Below, piece after piece: positions 8,855 through 18,272 of a DNA stretch of 64,000 bases. The notes beneath the pieces are model-generated. The model did no database searches. It had not been told where the DNA came from and saw only the letters and a list, made by a program, of their open reading frames with translations. The stretch spans positions 1 to 64,000 of the forward strand of contig JAFDXH010000265.1 in assembly GCA_018268075.1 (NCBI GenBank), given 5' to 3'. The number at the start of each line of letters is the position of its first letter. The stretch's first letter is position 1. The position numbers and the translations under genes are program-made. This DNA is from Bacteroidota bacterium. Its GTDB lineage: Bacteria > Bacteroidota > Bacteroidia > Chitinophagales > Chitinophagaceae.

Positions 8855-8868
8855 ACTTTGCAAAGTTA
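8855..8868 (-). promoter_or_regulatory. Candidate -7 element (TAACTTTG) inside a 12-bp palindrome
   Basis: The minus strand carries TAACTTTG (8861-8868), matching the Bacteroidota TAnnTTTG -7 box, upstream of the small lipoprotein gene. It overlaps the perfect palindrome ACTTTGCAAAGT (8855-8866). A convincing -33 TTG was not found at the right distance. Confidence 0.4.
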
Positions 8869-8949
8869 ATTAATGATAAATAAAACATTTTTGTAAAAAC
8901 GGTATATTTTTATTTCTATTGTTAAAATAAGCTACAAAAAGTAAATATT

Positions 8950-10296
8950 ATGTGGGTTCATTTTATTGCCATTGGTGGAAGCGTGATGCACCAGTTGGCA
9001 ATTTGTTTAAAAAATAAAGGTTATAAAATTACAGGCAGCGATGATGAAATATTTGAACCTGCCGCCGGAAACCTGAAAGCCTCAAATTTATTGCCGGTAG
9101 AAGATGGGTGGTTCCCAGAAAAAATAAATAAAAATATAGATGCCATCATATTGGGGATGCATGCCCGAAAGGATAATCCTGAATTAATTAAGGCTACAGA
9201 ATTGGGGTTAAAAATTTATTCTTTTCCTGAATATATCTATTCCCAGAGCTTATCAAAAATACGAGTGGCTATTGCCGGTAGCCATGGCAAAACTACCACC
9301 ACAGCTATGGTGATGCATGTGCTGAAAAAGGAAAAAAAGGATTTTGATTTTTTGGTGGGGGCAAGGTTGGAGGGTTTTAGCCAAAGTGTTTCAATTACCG
9401 ATGCACCCATAATCGTTTGCGAAGCTGATGAATATCCAGCAAGTACTCTCGAGCCCAGACCTAAGTTTCATTTTCTGTATCCCCATATAGCAGTGATAAC
9501 CGGAATAGCCTGGGACCATGTAAATGTATTTCCAACATTTGAATTTTATTTGGAGCAGTTTGTTATTTTTATTAATAGAATAGAGCCTCATGGAATACTT
9601 ATTTACAATGAAGCAGATACCCAATTACTAAAACTAATTAATGACCATAAACGGAAAGATATTACCTATCTGCCTTACCACTTGCCTTACTTTGAAATAG
9701 AGGACGGTGTTAGCATCATTAAGCAGGATGAATTAAAATATCCGATTTCTGTATTTGGTATTCATAACTTATTAAATTTGCAAGCAGCCAGACTTGTTTG
9801 TGAAAAATTGAATATACCATCAGATCGTTTTTTAAAGGCCATTAGCGATTTTAAAGGTGCGTCAAAGCGACTTGAACTAATATATTCTACAAATAAAATG
9901 AACGTTTACAGAGATTTTGCTCATGCACCAAGCAAAGTAGAAGCGAGTGTAAACGCAGTGAAAGATCAATTTCCCCAAAGAAAATTGATAGCCATTTTGG
10001 AACTACACACCTATAGCAGCCTCTCAGGAAAATTTATGAAGGAATATAAATCAACCATGGATAGAGCTGATGAAGCTATAGTGTTTTATAGCAGGCATGC
10101 ATTGGAAATCAAAAAACTTCCCCTGTTAGAGCCTTCAGACGTAGAAAATGGATTTCAGAAAAAGGGATTAAAAGTGGTTACAGAAACGAGTGAACTTGAA
10201 ATTTTGATAAGATCATTAGAAAAAGAAAATGTAAATTTCCTGTTTATGAGTAGCGGAGATTACGGCGGACTTGCTATATTGCCAATATTAAATTAA
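8950..10296 (+). CDS. mpl: UDP-N-acetylmuramate:L-alanyl-gamma-D-glutamyl-meso-DAP ligase (Mpl)
   Basis: A 448-residue Mur-ligase family protein. It has a Rossmann-like N-terminal start (HFIAIGGSVM), the ATP-binding GSHGKTTTT at 110-118, a central-domain CEADEYPAS region and the C-terminal ligase region with YRDFAHAPSKVEASV. Mpl attaches the recycled tripeptide L-Ala-D-Glu-mDAP to UDP-MurNAc in the cytoplasm, saving peptidoglycan turnover products. The AHAPSKV stretch and overall length favour Mpl over MurC. It is followed 20 bp later by the exonuclease gene in the same direction. Confidence 0.9.
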   Translation: MWVHFIAIGGSVMHQLAICLKNKGYKITGSDDEIFEPAAGNLKASNLLPVEDGWFPEKINKNIDAIILGMHARKDNPELIKATELGLKIYSFPEYIYSQSLSKIRVAIAGSHGKTTTTAMVMHVLKKEKKDFDFLVGARLEGFSQSVSITDAPIIVCEADEYPASTLEPRPKFHFLYPHIAVITGIAWDHVNVFPTFEFYLEQFVIFINRIEPHGILIYNEADTQLLKLINDHKRKDITYLPYHLPYFEIEDGVSIIKQDELKYPISVFGIHNLLNLQAARLVCEKLNIPSDRFLKAISDFKGASKRLELIYSTNKMNVYRDFAHAPSKVEASVNAVKDQFPQRKLIAILELHTYSSLSGKFMKEYKSTMDRADEAIVFYSRHALEIKKLPLLEPSDVENGFQKKGLKVVTETSELEILIRSLEKENVNFLFMSSGDYGGLAILPILN

Positions 10297-10316
10297 ATAT
10301 TATTTAAAATTTTTAC

Positions 10317-11084
10317 ATGCCATTACAACTTACAAGGCCTATCGCTTTTATAGACCTGGAAACTACAGGAATTAACCTGGCAACTGATCGCATTATTGAG
10401 ATAGCCATCATAAAAATTTCGCCCGACAGAACGAGGACTGTAAAGCATAAGTTGGTAAATCCGCAGATGCCTATACCTAAAGAGAGCAGTGACATACATG
10501 GAATAACCGATGATAAGGTAAAGGATGCGCCAGCCTTCAAAGAAGTGGCTAATGAATTAAAGCAATTTATTGGCAATTCAGATCTATCCGGCTATAATTC
10601 TAATAGATTCGATATTCCTTTACTGATGGAGGAATTTCTTAGAGCGGGGATCGTTTTCGAAATGAACGATAGGCGCATGCTGGACGTACAAACAATTTTT
10701 CACATGATGGAAAAGAGAACATTGGAGGCCGCATATAAATTTTATTGTCAAAAAGACCTAGTAGATGCACACTCTGCAGAGGCAGATGCATCAGCAACAT
10801 GGGAAATCCTTGAGGCACAATTAGACCGGTATCACCAGCTTGGCGATAGCGTGGATAGCATTTTAAAATTTACGGGAGAAGAAAATATTGTGGATTTTGC
10901 AAGGAGGTTTTCTATAGTGAATGGTGTAGAAGTGTTCAATTTTGGAAAGTTTAAGGGGAGGCCGGTACAAGAGGTGCTTAAAGCAGAACCTCAATATTAT
11001 GATTGGATGATGAAAGGCGACTTTCCATTGCACACAAAGCAAAAGCTTACAGAAATATTTAACCGTACTCTTAACAAAAAATAG
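10317..11084 (+). CDS. DEDDh 3'-5' exonuclease, DnaQ-like, with C-terminal accessory domain
   Basis: A 255-residue protein. Exo I is DLETTG (Asp13, Glu15), Exo II contains YNSNRFDIPLL (Asp99) and Exo III has AHSAEADA (His152, Asp157), so all catalytic residues of a DEDDh exonuclease are present. From about residue 205 a short domain (FNFGKFKGRPVQEVLKAEPQYYDWM) follows, a module often fused to DnaQ-like exonucleases. It could act as a proofreading-like or repair exonuclease on DNA, or as an RNase T-like enzyme. It is not fused to a polymerase, so a stand-alone role is likely. Confidence 0.85.
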   Translation: MPLQLTRPIAFIDLETTGINLATDRIIEIAIIKISPDRTRTVKHKLVNPQMPIPKESSDIHGITDDKVKDAPAFKEVANELKQFIGNSDLSGYNSNRFDIPLLMEEFLRAGIVFEMNDRRMLDVQTIFHMMEKRTLEAAYKFYCQKDLVDAHSAEADASATWEILEAQLDRYHQLGDSVDSILKFTGEENIVDFARRFSIVNGVEVFNFGKFKGRPVQEVLKAEPQYYDWMMKGDFPLHTKQKLTEIFNRTLNKK

Positions 11085-11147
11085 AATTGATCTAACAAAA
11101 ATTTTTAAACTTATTTGTATTTTCATCTCTCAATATTATATTTCTAA

Positions 11148-11909
11148 TTGGAAAAAATCGTCATCATACCAACTTACAATGAACAGGAAAACGTTGAAAA
11201 AATTTTAGAGACCGTTTTTGGCCTCAGTAAAGATTTTCACGTTTTGATTATTGATGATAATTCACCAGATGGAACAGCGCAAATAGTAAAAGGTCTTTTT
11301 GTAAAATATCCGGGGCAGCTTTTTCTGCTGGAGCGTAAGGGGAAACTCGGATTGGGCACAGCCTATATTAAGGGTTTCAAGTGGGCACTCTCTAAAGGGT
11401 ATCGCTTTATTTTTGAAATGGACTGCGATTTTTCGCACAATCCAAAAGACCTTGAAAGGCTATATGAAGCCTGTAAATTTGGGGGCACAGATCTGGCAGT
11501 TGGTTCCCGGTATGTAGCTGATGGAAATGTGAAGAACTGGCCTTGGCTAAGGGTACTCATTTCAAAAGGCGCATCTATTTATACAAGAATGATTACCTGG
11601 ATGCCTATAAAAGATCCTACAGCGGGTTTTGTATGCTACCGTAATGAGGTATTAGAGGCCATCAATTTTGATCAGGTCACTTTTGTAGGCTATGCCTTTC
11701 AGATTGAAATGAAATTTGCAGCATGGAAACTCGGATTTAAAATTAAAGAAGTTCCGATTACTTTTATTGATAGAAAATTTGGCAATTCCAAAATGAATAA
11801 AGGAATTGTAAAGGAGGGTATTTTAGGCGTACTAAAATTAAAGTGGCTTAGTATGTTTAAAAATTATCGCTACCGCGTGAAGAATGTACATGAAACGGTA
11901 TATACCTAA
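11148..11909 (+). CDS. Polyprenol monophosphomannose synthase-like GT2 glycosyltransferase
   Basis: A 253-residue GT-A glycosyltransferase of the dolichol-phosphate mannose synthase type: IIPTYNEQENV start, DDNSPDGT at 36-43, catalytic DxD at Asp92/Asp94 (MDCDFSHNP) and SRYV/GFVCYR signatures. There is no C-terminal membrane domain. The start must be TTG at 11148: the codon before it is a stop, and the conserved strand begins two residues later. It transfers a sugar from a nucleotide donor to polyprenyl phosphate at the cytoplasmic face, feeding GT-C enzymes; the acceptor use here is unknown. Confidence 0.85.
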   Translation: MEKIVIIPTYNEQENVEKILETVFGLSKDFHVLIIDDNSPDGTAQIVKGLFVKYPGQLFLLERKGKLGLGTAYIKGFKWALSKGYRFIFEMDCDFSHNPKDLERLYEACKFGGTDLAVGSRYVADGNVKNWPWLRVLISKGASIYTRMITWMPIKDPTAGFVCYRNEVLEAINFDQVTFVGYAFQIEMKFAAWKLGFKIKEVPITFIDRKFGNSKMNKGIVKEGILGVLKLKWLSMFKNYRYRVKNVHETVYT

Positions 11910-11951
11910 TACAATGGTAGTTATTTACCTGACAAAATTCAACCTTAACCG

Positions 11952-12710
11952 TTATACTTCTTCTACCTTAAAAGGTATAGTTCTAGAATTGTGAATAAAC
12001 ATAAAATTGTTTACATAATTGGTATGCACCCCTATAAATTCATTGGGTTGAAGTTTTTGCCAAGTAAAAGATGATAAGGGATGTACCGATCCATTAAAAT
12101 AATAAAATCCCTTATAGCCCATTGCAATTATTTCATCAAATACTTCCTGAATAGGGCGGCTGATATGTCTTTGCTCTATTTCTACGATTAGGTTAGGTTT
12201 GTTTTCGGCTATTGTATTTCTGGCACCATCTATTATTTCATATTCATGCCCCTCTGCATCAATTTTCATAAAACCAATATTTTTTAAATTGAATTCATCC
12301 ATTTTCTTAGTAATCACTTTAAAGCTATGAACTTTTCTGCCTTCAAAAGATTTACTAATGCTACCGGCACTTTCATATTCAACTGGAATTTGTAACTCTG
12401 CTTCACCATTTTTGTTGGAAAGTGCCTCTGTAAATAATTTTACTTTTTCTTTTGGTAATGCTTTTTTTGAAAAGGCATAGTTGTGCGGATGTGGTTCAAA
12501 TGCATAGACCTTGCCAGCACTATCAGCCATTACGCTGGTATATACACCCCGGTAAACACCCACATCTACTGCATCTGTGCCAGAAGGAATCAAATACTTA
12601 ATAAACTTTAATTCGGGGTCGCCGGTACGCAGGTGTTTGCGTTTTAAAAATTTCAAAATTGTTTTTGGCGAAACAAATTTCAGTGCCAGGCTTTTAAGCG
12701 GTTGAAGCAT
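11952..12710 (-). CDS. FkbM family methyltransferase
   Basis: A 252-residue SAM-dependent methyltransferase. The SAM site is AVDVGVYRGVYT with FEPHPHNYAFSKK downstream, and the family signature FMKIDAEGHEYEIIDGA lies near residues 165-180. FkbM enzymes make O-methyl groups on sugars, polyketides or glycans. It is convergent with the polyprenol-phosphate glycosyltransferase, with only 42 bp between them, and has its own upstream region behind xerD. A glycan substrate is plausible but not shown. Confidence 0.85.
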   Translation of the reverse strand: MLQPLKSLALKFVSPKTILKFLKRKHLRTGDPELKFIKYLIPSGTDAVDVGVYRGVYTSVMADSAGKVYAFEPHPHNYAFSKKALPKEKVKLFTEALSNKNGEAELQIPVEYESAGSISKSFEGRKVHSFKVITKKMDEFNLKNIGFMKIDAEGHEYEIIDGARNTIAENKPNLIVEIEQRHISRPIQEVFDEIIAMGYKGFYYFNGSVHPLSSFTWQKLQPNEFIGVHTNYVNNFMFIHNSRTIPFKVEEV

Positions 12711-12767
12711 TAGTTTTTTGCGTTAAATATATTAATTAAAAAGTTAGGAGGATATTTTATAATTTAT

Positions 12768-13676
12768 CTAAATTGATTGCTTGAATGCAGGATGGTATGT
12801 TTGCAAAGTATCTCTGAGAAATTCCCGATCAAGGTGGGTATATATTTCAGTAGTTGTAATGCTTTCATGGCCCAGCATTTCTTGCACTGCTCTCAAATCG
12901 GCGCCACCCTCTACCAGATGTGTGGCAAATGAATGCCTGAAAGTATGTGGCGAAATATTTTTTGTTATACCAGCTTTTTCGGCCAAAGATTTAATTATTA
13001 AAAATACCATCACCCGGGAAATTGATTTTCCTCTGCGATTTAGAAAAAGTATATCCTCGTACCCGCCTATAACGGGAAAGTGAACCCTGATATTTTGTAA
13101 GTAATTATTTACCTGTTTTACTGCTATATTTCCCATCGGAACCAACCGTTCCTTATCACCTTTGCCTCTTACTTTTATAAACCCAATTTCAAGATATAAT
13201 CCGGTGATTTGTAAATTTACAAGTTCGCTTACACGAAGGCCACAACTGTACAGTATTTCAATCATGGCTTTATTTCTGGCACCTTCAATAGTGCTTACAT
13301 CTATGGCATTACTGATTCGTTCAATTTCGCTGAAGGATAGTATATCCGGTAATTTTTTTCTGAGCCGAGGGGTTTCTAAAAGTGCTGTAGGGTCTTCAGA
13401 TATTATTTTTTCTTGAATGCAATAATCAAAAAAACTCCTTAACCCGGAAATGATTCTAGATTGAGAGCTGGCTGTCATGCCTAACTCTGCCAGCCATTTT
13501 ATAAACTCTGATAAATGCGCCATTTTTACTTCTGCCGGACTAATATTCGTCGCCATTATTTCCAGAAACTGAATAAATTTTTCAACATCAGTAGTATATG
13601 CAGAAACAGAATTGTCTGATAGCGATTTTTCCAATTGAAGGAAAATTTTATATCCCTTTTTATATGCATTCCACAT
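12768..13676 (-). CDS. xerD: Tyrosine recombinase XerD-like
   Basis: A 302-residue tyrosine recombinase with a SAM-like N-terminal core-binding domain (about 10-95) and a C-terminal catalytic domain. The catalytic set is complete: Arg148 (CGLRVSEL), Lys172 (GKGDKER), His244 and Arg247 (HTFRHSFATHL), His270 (LGHESITTT) and Tyr279. Length and motifs match the chromosome-dimer resolvases XerC/XerD rather than phage or transposon integrases, and no mobile-element genes lie nearby. It starts 4 bp after the end of the dipeptidase gene and is probably co-transcribed with it. Confidence 0.9.
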   Translation of the reverse strand: MWNAYKKGYKIFLQLEKSLSDNSVSAYTTDVEKFIQFLEIMATNISPAEVKMAHLSEFIKWLAELGMTASSQSRIISGLRSFFDYCIQEKIISEDPTALLETPRLRKKLPDILSFSEIERISNAIDVSTIEGARNKAMIEILYSCGLRVSELVNLQITGLYLEIGFIKVRGKGDKERLVPMGNIAVKQVNNYLQNIRVHFPVIGGYEDILFLNRRGKSISRVMVFLIIKSLAEKAGITKNISPHTFRHSFATHLVEGGADLRAVQEMLGHESITTTEIYTHLDREFLRDTLQTYHPAFKQSI

Positions 13677-13680
13677 AGGT

Positions 13681-14454
13681 TTATTTTTTGTATGAATGCT
13701 TTTTCAAATATTTAAAACTAATATCCAATACATCATATTCTTTGCTGTCGGGCAAGTAAAAATGCCACCATTCTGTGGAAAGTTGGTTAAAGCCATTTTT
13801 ATTCATTACCCTTTTTAAAAGCGCTCTGTTATTTTTAATAGAGTCGGTAAGGCCTTCAAAATCTGCATGAGCAGTATCGCTGAAATTATCAAATCCTGTG
13901 GGCATGGGCAATGGATTTTTGTCGCCATAGCGCGTTAAGGTAAGGTCCACAGCAATTCCCCTGTTATGGCCACTCCCTTTTGATGGATCTGCTACATAAC
14001 GGGGATCGCCAATCCTTTGCCACATTAATTTAGTGATTGAATATGGACGGTACGCATCAAAAATAAGGATGCCCAATCCTAAATCTTTTAAATCATCTAC
14101 AACACCTTTGAGTGCAACTGCTGCACTGCGCCTTAAATAGGTAGTGGATAAATGGGGATATAGTTTTTCATGCATAAAGTTTTGGTTGCCTGCATACTTC
14201 AAATCAAAATGCAATGAGGGAATAAATTTTCGAAGATCTACCATTTGAAAGTTCACTTCCTTGAGTGATTGTCGCCTTAGCATTGATTCATTAATAATTT
14301 TTAGTCCGCCGGTGCTATCTCCTTTAGGAATTTGAGCGTTGCAGGTATAGGATTGAGCTAATAATCCGAAAAAAAGTAGCAGCAAGAGGGTGCTTATTTT
14401 TTGAGAATAGATCAAGGAATATTTGAGGGTAACCAAACGTTTACTTAATTTCAT
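13681..14454 (-). CDS. ddpX: D-alanyl-D-alanine dipeptidase, VanX/DdpX type (M15D)
   Basis: A 257-residue zinc peptidase. An N-terminal signal segment (residues 15-41) points to export. The M15 motif SGHNRGIAVD gives zinc ligands His163 and Asp170, and STEWWHF gives Glu228 and His231; Arg136 in AYRP corresponds to the conserved VanX arginine. VanX-type enzymes hydrolyse D-Ala-D-Ala. In organisms without vancomycin clusters they recover D-Ala from wall turnover. No vanH/vanA genes are here, so a housekeeping role is likelier. It is divergent from an L,D-transpeptidase gene, with 37 bp between them. Confidence 0.88.
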   Translation of the reverse strand: MKLSKRLVTLKYSLIYSQKISTLLLLLFFGLLAQSYTCNAQIPKGDSTGGLKIINESMLRRQSLKEVNFQMVDLRKFIPSLHFDLKYAGNQNFMHEKLYPHLSTTYLRRSAAVALKGVVDDLKDLGLGILIFDAYRPYSITKLMWQRIGDPRYVADPSKGSGHNRGIAVDLTLTRYGDKNPLPMPTGFDNFSDTAHADFEGLTDSIKNNRALLKRVMNKNGFNQLSTEWWHFYLPDSKEYDVLDISFKYLKKHSYKK

Positions 14455-14491
14455 TTTTTATAAAAAATTTGTATTTATTAAAATATAGCTT

Positions 14492-16207
14492 TTGAGCAGT
14501 ATTTGCCGTATCCCAGTAAAATTAAGATTCATTATTCTGATAAGTGCTTTATGCCTATCATTCACTTTGTTTTCATGCAAACAAAAGCATTCTGCCGAAG
14601 AACCACAAATAGTAACTACCCCGGAGCAGATGAACAGCAAGGTTTCGGACAACTTAAAAGCGGTACTGGCATTTGCCAAAGACAATAATGGCAATATAAG
14701 TGATTCCTTAAAAGTTTTTAGCCTTAATATCCTGGATGGTTTCTATTCCAAAAATAATTATAAGGCAATATGGAGTACCTCCGAAAAGTGGTTGCCTGAG
14801 GCAGATACTATATTTGATTTTATACAAAATGCAGCCCTATATGGCTTATATCCTTCAGATTACCATTACTATGAAATGGAAAAAATAAGAAAGGGAATGA
14901 ATATGGATTCATTGAGCAGGGAAAATGCAGCTATCTGGACAAAAGCAGATTTGCTAATGACTGATGCCTATTTTCATATACTAAAAGATATGTATGAAGG
15001 CAGATTAGTAGATGATAGTGTATCAATAATTCAAAAAAAATCAATCATAGATTCCTTTTTTGTAAAAAAACTTCAGAGGGCTTTAGATTCAAATAGGGTA
15101 GGTGAGTCTTTATTAAGTGTAGAGCCTACAATACCGGCTTATCAGGAATTAAGGGGTAATATGAAAGATTTCGTTCAGAAAATGGATACAAGTCAGTTTC
15201 TTCATGTAAAAATTCCCTATCAGGACACGCTGGCATTTTACCTCACATTGCACCGTAGGCTGCTGCAGGGCGGTATTGGCGATAGCAGCGCCAAAAGAAT
15301 TGATTCTATAATTATTAGAAAAGAAATAAGAAAATACCAAGAAAGAGAAAAATTAAAAGTAGATGGTAAGCCGGGGCCTGAAGTAGTTAATTCTCTCAAT
15401 TTTACAGATAATGAAAAATTTAAAAGAATTGCCATTACACTGGATAGATATAAACAACTTAGGTCGCTCCCAGCCACTTTTATTTGGGTAAATATTCCTG
15501 CATTTAAACTAAAAGTCTATAAAAATGATACTATAGTACTGGAGTCGAAGGTAATCGTAGGAAAACCAGATACACGCACACCGGTTCTGAAGTCTGCCAT
15601 TACGGACATGGTTACTTTTCCACAATGGACTATACCTGAGAGTATTATTAAAAAAGATATTCTGCCCGCCTTAAAAAAGAACCCGGGTTATCTCCGTAGC
15701 AAAGGCTTTAGTTTAGTAGGGAGTGATGGCGAAACGGTAGATCCATTTTCTGTGGATTGGAAGAAATACAAAACAGGAATTCCGTGGAAGGTAGTTCAGG
15801 GAAGTGGAGATGATAATGCATTGGGGATATTTAAATTTAATTTTAATAATCCATATAGTGTATACCTGCACGATACAAATCAACGCTATTTATTTGGAAA
15901 TACATACCGGGCACTGAGTCATGGATGCGTGCGGGTTCAAAAATGGAAGGATCTTGCTCTAATTATAAGTGATCTGGATAGCAGTTACCTAGCAAAAAAG
16001 GATCGTAAGCCATCCTACAACCTTGACTCACTGAATACTTGGCTAAAAAATAATAATCGGAAAAGAATAATGGTTTATAATCGAATACCAGTTTATATAC
16101 AATATTTCACTTGCGAGGATAAGGACGATAAGATAATTTTTTATAATGATATTTATTCAAATGATGAGTATCTGGCTGAAAAATACTTTAAACACAAACA
16201 CTTTTAG
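14492..16207 (+). CDS. L,D-transpeptidase lipoprotein (YcbB/LdtD-like)
   Basis: A 571-residue protein. With the TTG start at 14492 it has a signal peptide ending in a lipobox (LFSC, Cys29); an in-frame stop at 14486-14488 rules out a longer form, and the next ATG would remove the signal. An N-terminal scaffold (about 60-250) and a peptidoglycan-binding-like segment (KVDGKPGPEVVNSLN) precede the YkuD catalytic domain (about 330-520), which has the SHGCVR signature with His477 and Cys479. It forms 3-3 crosslinks or attaches proteins to peptidoglycan in the periplasm. An RlpA-like gene follows 32 bp downstream. Confidence 0.87.
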   Translation: MSSICRIPVKLRFIILISALCLSFTLFSCKQKHSAEEPQIVTTPEQMNSKVSDNLKAVLAFAKDNNGNISDSLKVFSLNILDGFYSKNNYKAIWSTSEKWLPEADTIFDFIQNAALYGLYPSDYHYYEMEKIRKGMNMDSLSRENAAIWTKADLLMTDAYFHILKDMYEGRLVDDSVSIIQKKSIIDSFFVKKLQRALDSNRVGESLLSVEPTIPAYQELRGNMKDFVQKMDTSQFLHVKIPYQDTLAFYLTLHRRLLQGGIGDSSAKRIDSIIIRKEIRKYQEREKLKVDGKPGPEVVNSLNFTDNEKFKRIAITLDRYKQLRSLPATFIWVNIPAFKLKVYKNDTIVLESKVIVGKPDTRTPVLKSAITDMVTFPQWTIPESIIKKDILPALKKNPGYLRSKGFSLVGSDGETVDPFSVDWKKYKTGIPWKVVQGSGDDNALGIFKFNFNNPYSVYLHDTNQRYLFGNTYRALSHGCVRVQKWKDLALIISDLDSSYLAKKDRKPSYNLDSLNTWLKNNNRKRIMVYNRIPVYIQYFTCEDKDDKIIFYNDIYSNDEYLAEKYFKHKHF

Positions 16208-16239
16208 TGTTTTTTAATAGTTACCATAAGCCCTAAGTA

Positions 16240-16671
16240 ATGAATTGTAAAGTCATCATATTATTCCTCATCTCAATGTGTTCGGGTATCCATACCATCG
16301 CGCAAGAGCAAAGCAAAGAGGCCGCCGCACCTATTAGGAATGTATCTAAAGTACATAAACGGGTATTATATGGCGTTGCCAGCTTTTATGCCAATAAATT
16401 TCATGGCAGGCGCACTGCATCAGGCGACACCTACCTGAAAGATAAATTAACAGCAGCATGCAATCAACTGCCATTGCGTACATGGATAAAGGTTACCAAC
16501 TTGAGAAATCATAGAACAGTGATAGTAAAAATTAATGATCGGCTGCATCCAAAGAACAAAAGGCTGATAGACCTTTCTGCGCAAGCTGCCCAATTGTTAG
16601 GATATTCAGGCCGAGGGCTGACCCGAGTGCGGGTGGAGGTTTTAAGGGATTTTGGAGGTAAGAATGAATAA
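16240..16671 (+). CDS. rlpA: RlpA-like double-psi beta-barrel protein
   Basis: A 143-residue exported protein: signal peptide (about 1-21), then a DPBB domain at 45-135 with YGVASFYANKFHGRRTASGD, the LTAACNQLPLRTWIKVTNL core and VKINDRLHPKNKRLIDLS. The catalytic Asp of RlpA lytic transglycosylases matches the Asp in INDR; His in FHGR is also kept. There is no SPOR domain, so this is a short form. It may cleave glycan strands lacking stem peptides or act in daughter-cell separation. It lies behind the L,D-transpeptidase, which fits a wall-remodelling unit. Confidence 0.82.
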   Translation: MNCKVIILFLISMCSGIHTIAQEQSKEAAAPIRNVSKVHKRVLYGVASFYANKFHGRRTASGDTYLKDKLTAACNQLPLRTWIKVTNLRNHRTVIVKINDRLHPKNKRLIDLSAQAAQLLGYSGRGLTRVRVEVLRDFGGKNE

Positions 16672-16734
16672 TTAAGTAGTATAAATACCTGATAAATAGT
16701 GTAAATAATATTTTATCCTTTGGTTCTAAGACGC

Positions 16735-16742
16735 TATTTTTG
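16735..16742 (+). promoter_or_regulatory. -7 element TATTTTTG before the OmpA gene
   Basis: TATTTTTG matches TAnnTTTG and lies 22 bp before the ATG at 16765, giving a short leader. No good -33 TTG is seen at 19-21 bp upstream, so the assignment rests on the -7 box and its position. Confidence 0.5.
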
Positions 16743-16764
16743 CACCACATTAACAAAACTATTT

Positions 16765-18093
16765 ATGAAAAAAGTATTCTTACTATTATTAACCATTGGA
16801 TTTTTTCTAAACTCTTTTGCCCAGAGTAATGATTATAAAAAGGGGCATGCTGTAGGTGTCAGTTTCTTTTTAAATGATTTTAAGGCAGCTTCAGATATAA
16901 AATCTATGGGTATTGTGAACCTTTTAAAGAATCACAACCTATTCAATATGAAGCGTATGAGCCCGGGATTGGCACTTGATTATATGAAGGGGCTCTCTAA
17001 TCACATGGATTTTATAGGAACCATAGGTGGATCATTTGTTGAATACCCAATTAAAAACCATGTACCTTTTGGTCGTGATAAATTTCTTTTGGAAGCTACT
17101 GGATCAGTAAATTTTAAATTATTAACTGATCATTATTGGGTTACCCCGTTTGTAGATCTTGGAGTAGGCGCCAGCAAGTATGATAAGTATTTTGCTGCTT
17201 TTATACCTACAGGTGTGGGTCTTCAGGTAAATATCAAGGATGAAGCCTATATTCTTTTAAATTCACAATACAGAATACCAGTTACTGAAAATGCAAGTGC
17301 TCATTTTTATCATAGCCTTGGCGTAGTAGGGGCGCTGACCAAAAAGAAAGTGCCAGCTCCTAAAGTAGTAGAAGTGCCTGTGATTACTGATAGAGATGGG
17401 GATGGTGTAGTAGATAGCTTGGATCGTTGCCCAGATGTAGCAGGCCTTGCTGCATTACAAGGGTGCCCAGATAGGGATGGTGATGGTATCGCTGATATTG
17501 ATGACAAATGCCCGGATGTACCAGGCTTGGCTAAATATCAAGGTTGCCCAATACCTGATACTGATAAAGATGGTATCAATGATGAAGAGGATAAATGCCC
17601 TAATGTACCAGGTGTGGCACGTTATCAGGGATGCCCAGTTCCGGATACCGATGGAGATGGTGTAAATGATGAAGAAGACAAATGCCCAACTGAAGCTGGT
17701 CCTGCATCAAACTTTGGTTGCCCGGTAATAGATGTGGTAGTTGTAGAAAAGGTAAACAAAGCAGCACAGAATATTTTCTTTGCTACAGGTAGTTACAAAC
17801 TTTTACCAAAATCATATAAATCTTTGAAAGATGTAGCTCAAATATTAAAGGATAACGCTACCTACAAAATTAAAATTGATGGCCATACAGATAACGTAGG
17901 TAAAGATGAAGCGAATCAAAAGCTTTCTGAAAATCGCGCAGCATCGGTAAAGGCTTATTTAGTAGGAAATGGTGTAGATGAAAGCCGCATTACTTCAGTA
18001 GGACATGGCAAGGATGAGCCTGTTGCAGATAACAAAACTGCTGCCGGACGTGCTAAAAACCGTCGTGTAGAAATGCACCTATCTAATTATTAA
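16765..18093 (+). CDS. OmpA-family outer membrane protein with thrombospondin type 3 repeats
   Basis: The ATG at 16765 is chosen because it opens a signal peptide (KKVFLLLLTIGF..., cleavage after FAQ); the frame 15 codons longer has no signal. Of 442 residues, the first ~200 form an outer-membrane beta-barrel-like domain. Residues about 205-310 hold four calcium-binding TSP3-like repeats (DRDGDGVVDSLDRCPD and relatives, each ending in GCP). Residues 325-442 are an OmpA-like peptidoglycan-binding domain (IDGHTDNVG; LSENRAASVKAYL; GRAKNRRVE). It tethers the outer membrane to the wall. A hairpin terminator follows. Confidence 0.9.
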   Translation: MKKVFLLLLTIGFFLNSFAQSNDYKKGHAVGVSFFLNDFKAASDIKSMGIVNLLKNHNLFNMKRMSPGLALDYMKGLSNHMDFIGTIGGSFVEYPIKNHVPFGRDKFLLEATGSVNFKLLTDHYWVTPFVDLGVGASKYDKYFAAFIPTGVGLQVNIKDEAYILLNSQYRIPVTENASAHFYHSLGVVGALTKKKVPAPKVVEVPVITDRDGDGVVDSLDRCPDVAGLAALQGCPDRDGDGIADIDDKCPDVPGLAKYQGCPIPDTDKDGINDEEDKCPNVPGVARYQGCPVPDTDGDGVNDEEDKCPTEAGPASNFGCPVIDVVVVEKVNKAAQNIFFATGSYKLLPKSYKSLKDVAQILKDNATYKIKIDGHTDNVGKDEANQKLSENRAASVKAYLVGNGVDESRITSVGHGKDEPVADNKTAAGRAKNRRVEMHLSNY

Positions 18094-18122
18094 GATATAG
18101 GTCTATTTTATAAATATCATTT

Positions 18123-18152
18123 AAAGGCTGCTCATTGGGCGGCCTTTTTTTT
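18123..18152 (+). terminator. Terminator after OmpA gene
   Basis: Hairpin AAAGGCTGC / GCGGCCTTT (18123-18131, 18139-18147, one G-U pair) followed by eight T residues. Confidence 0.85.
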
Positions 18153-18272
18153 GTGAAATTATTTTAGATCGAAAGTATTTACATCCCGTAAGTATGAACT
18201 AATTTATGATTCATTTTGATATTGCACTACTTTCATTATGAAGCGATAGTAATGCCATATAAATTGGCATAC

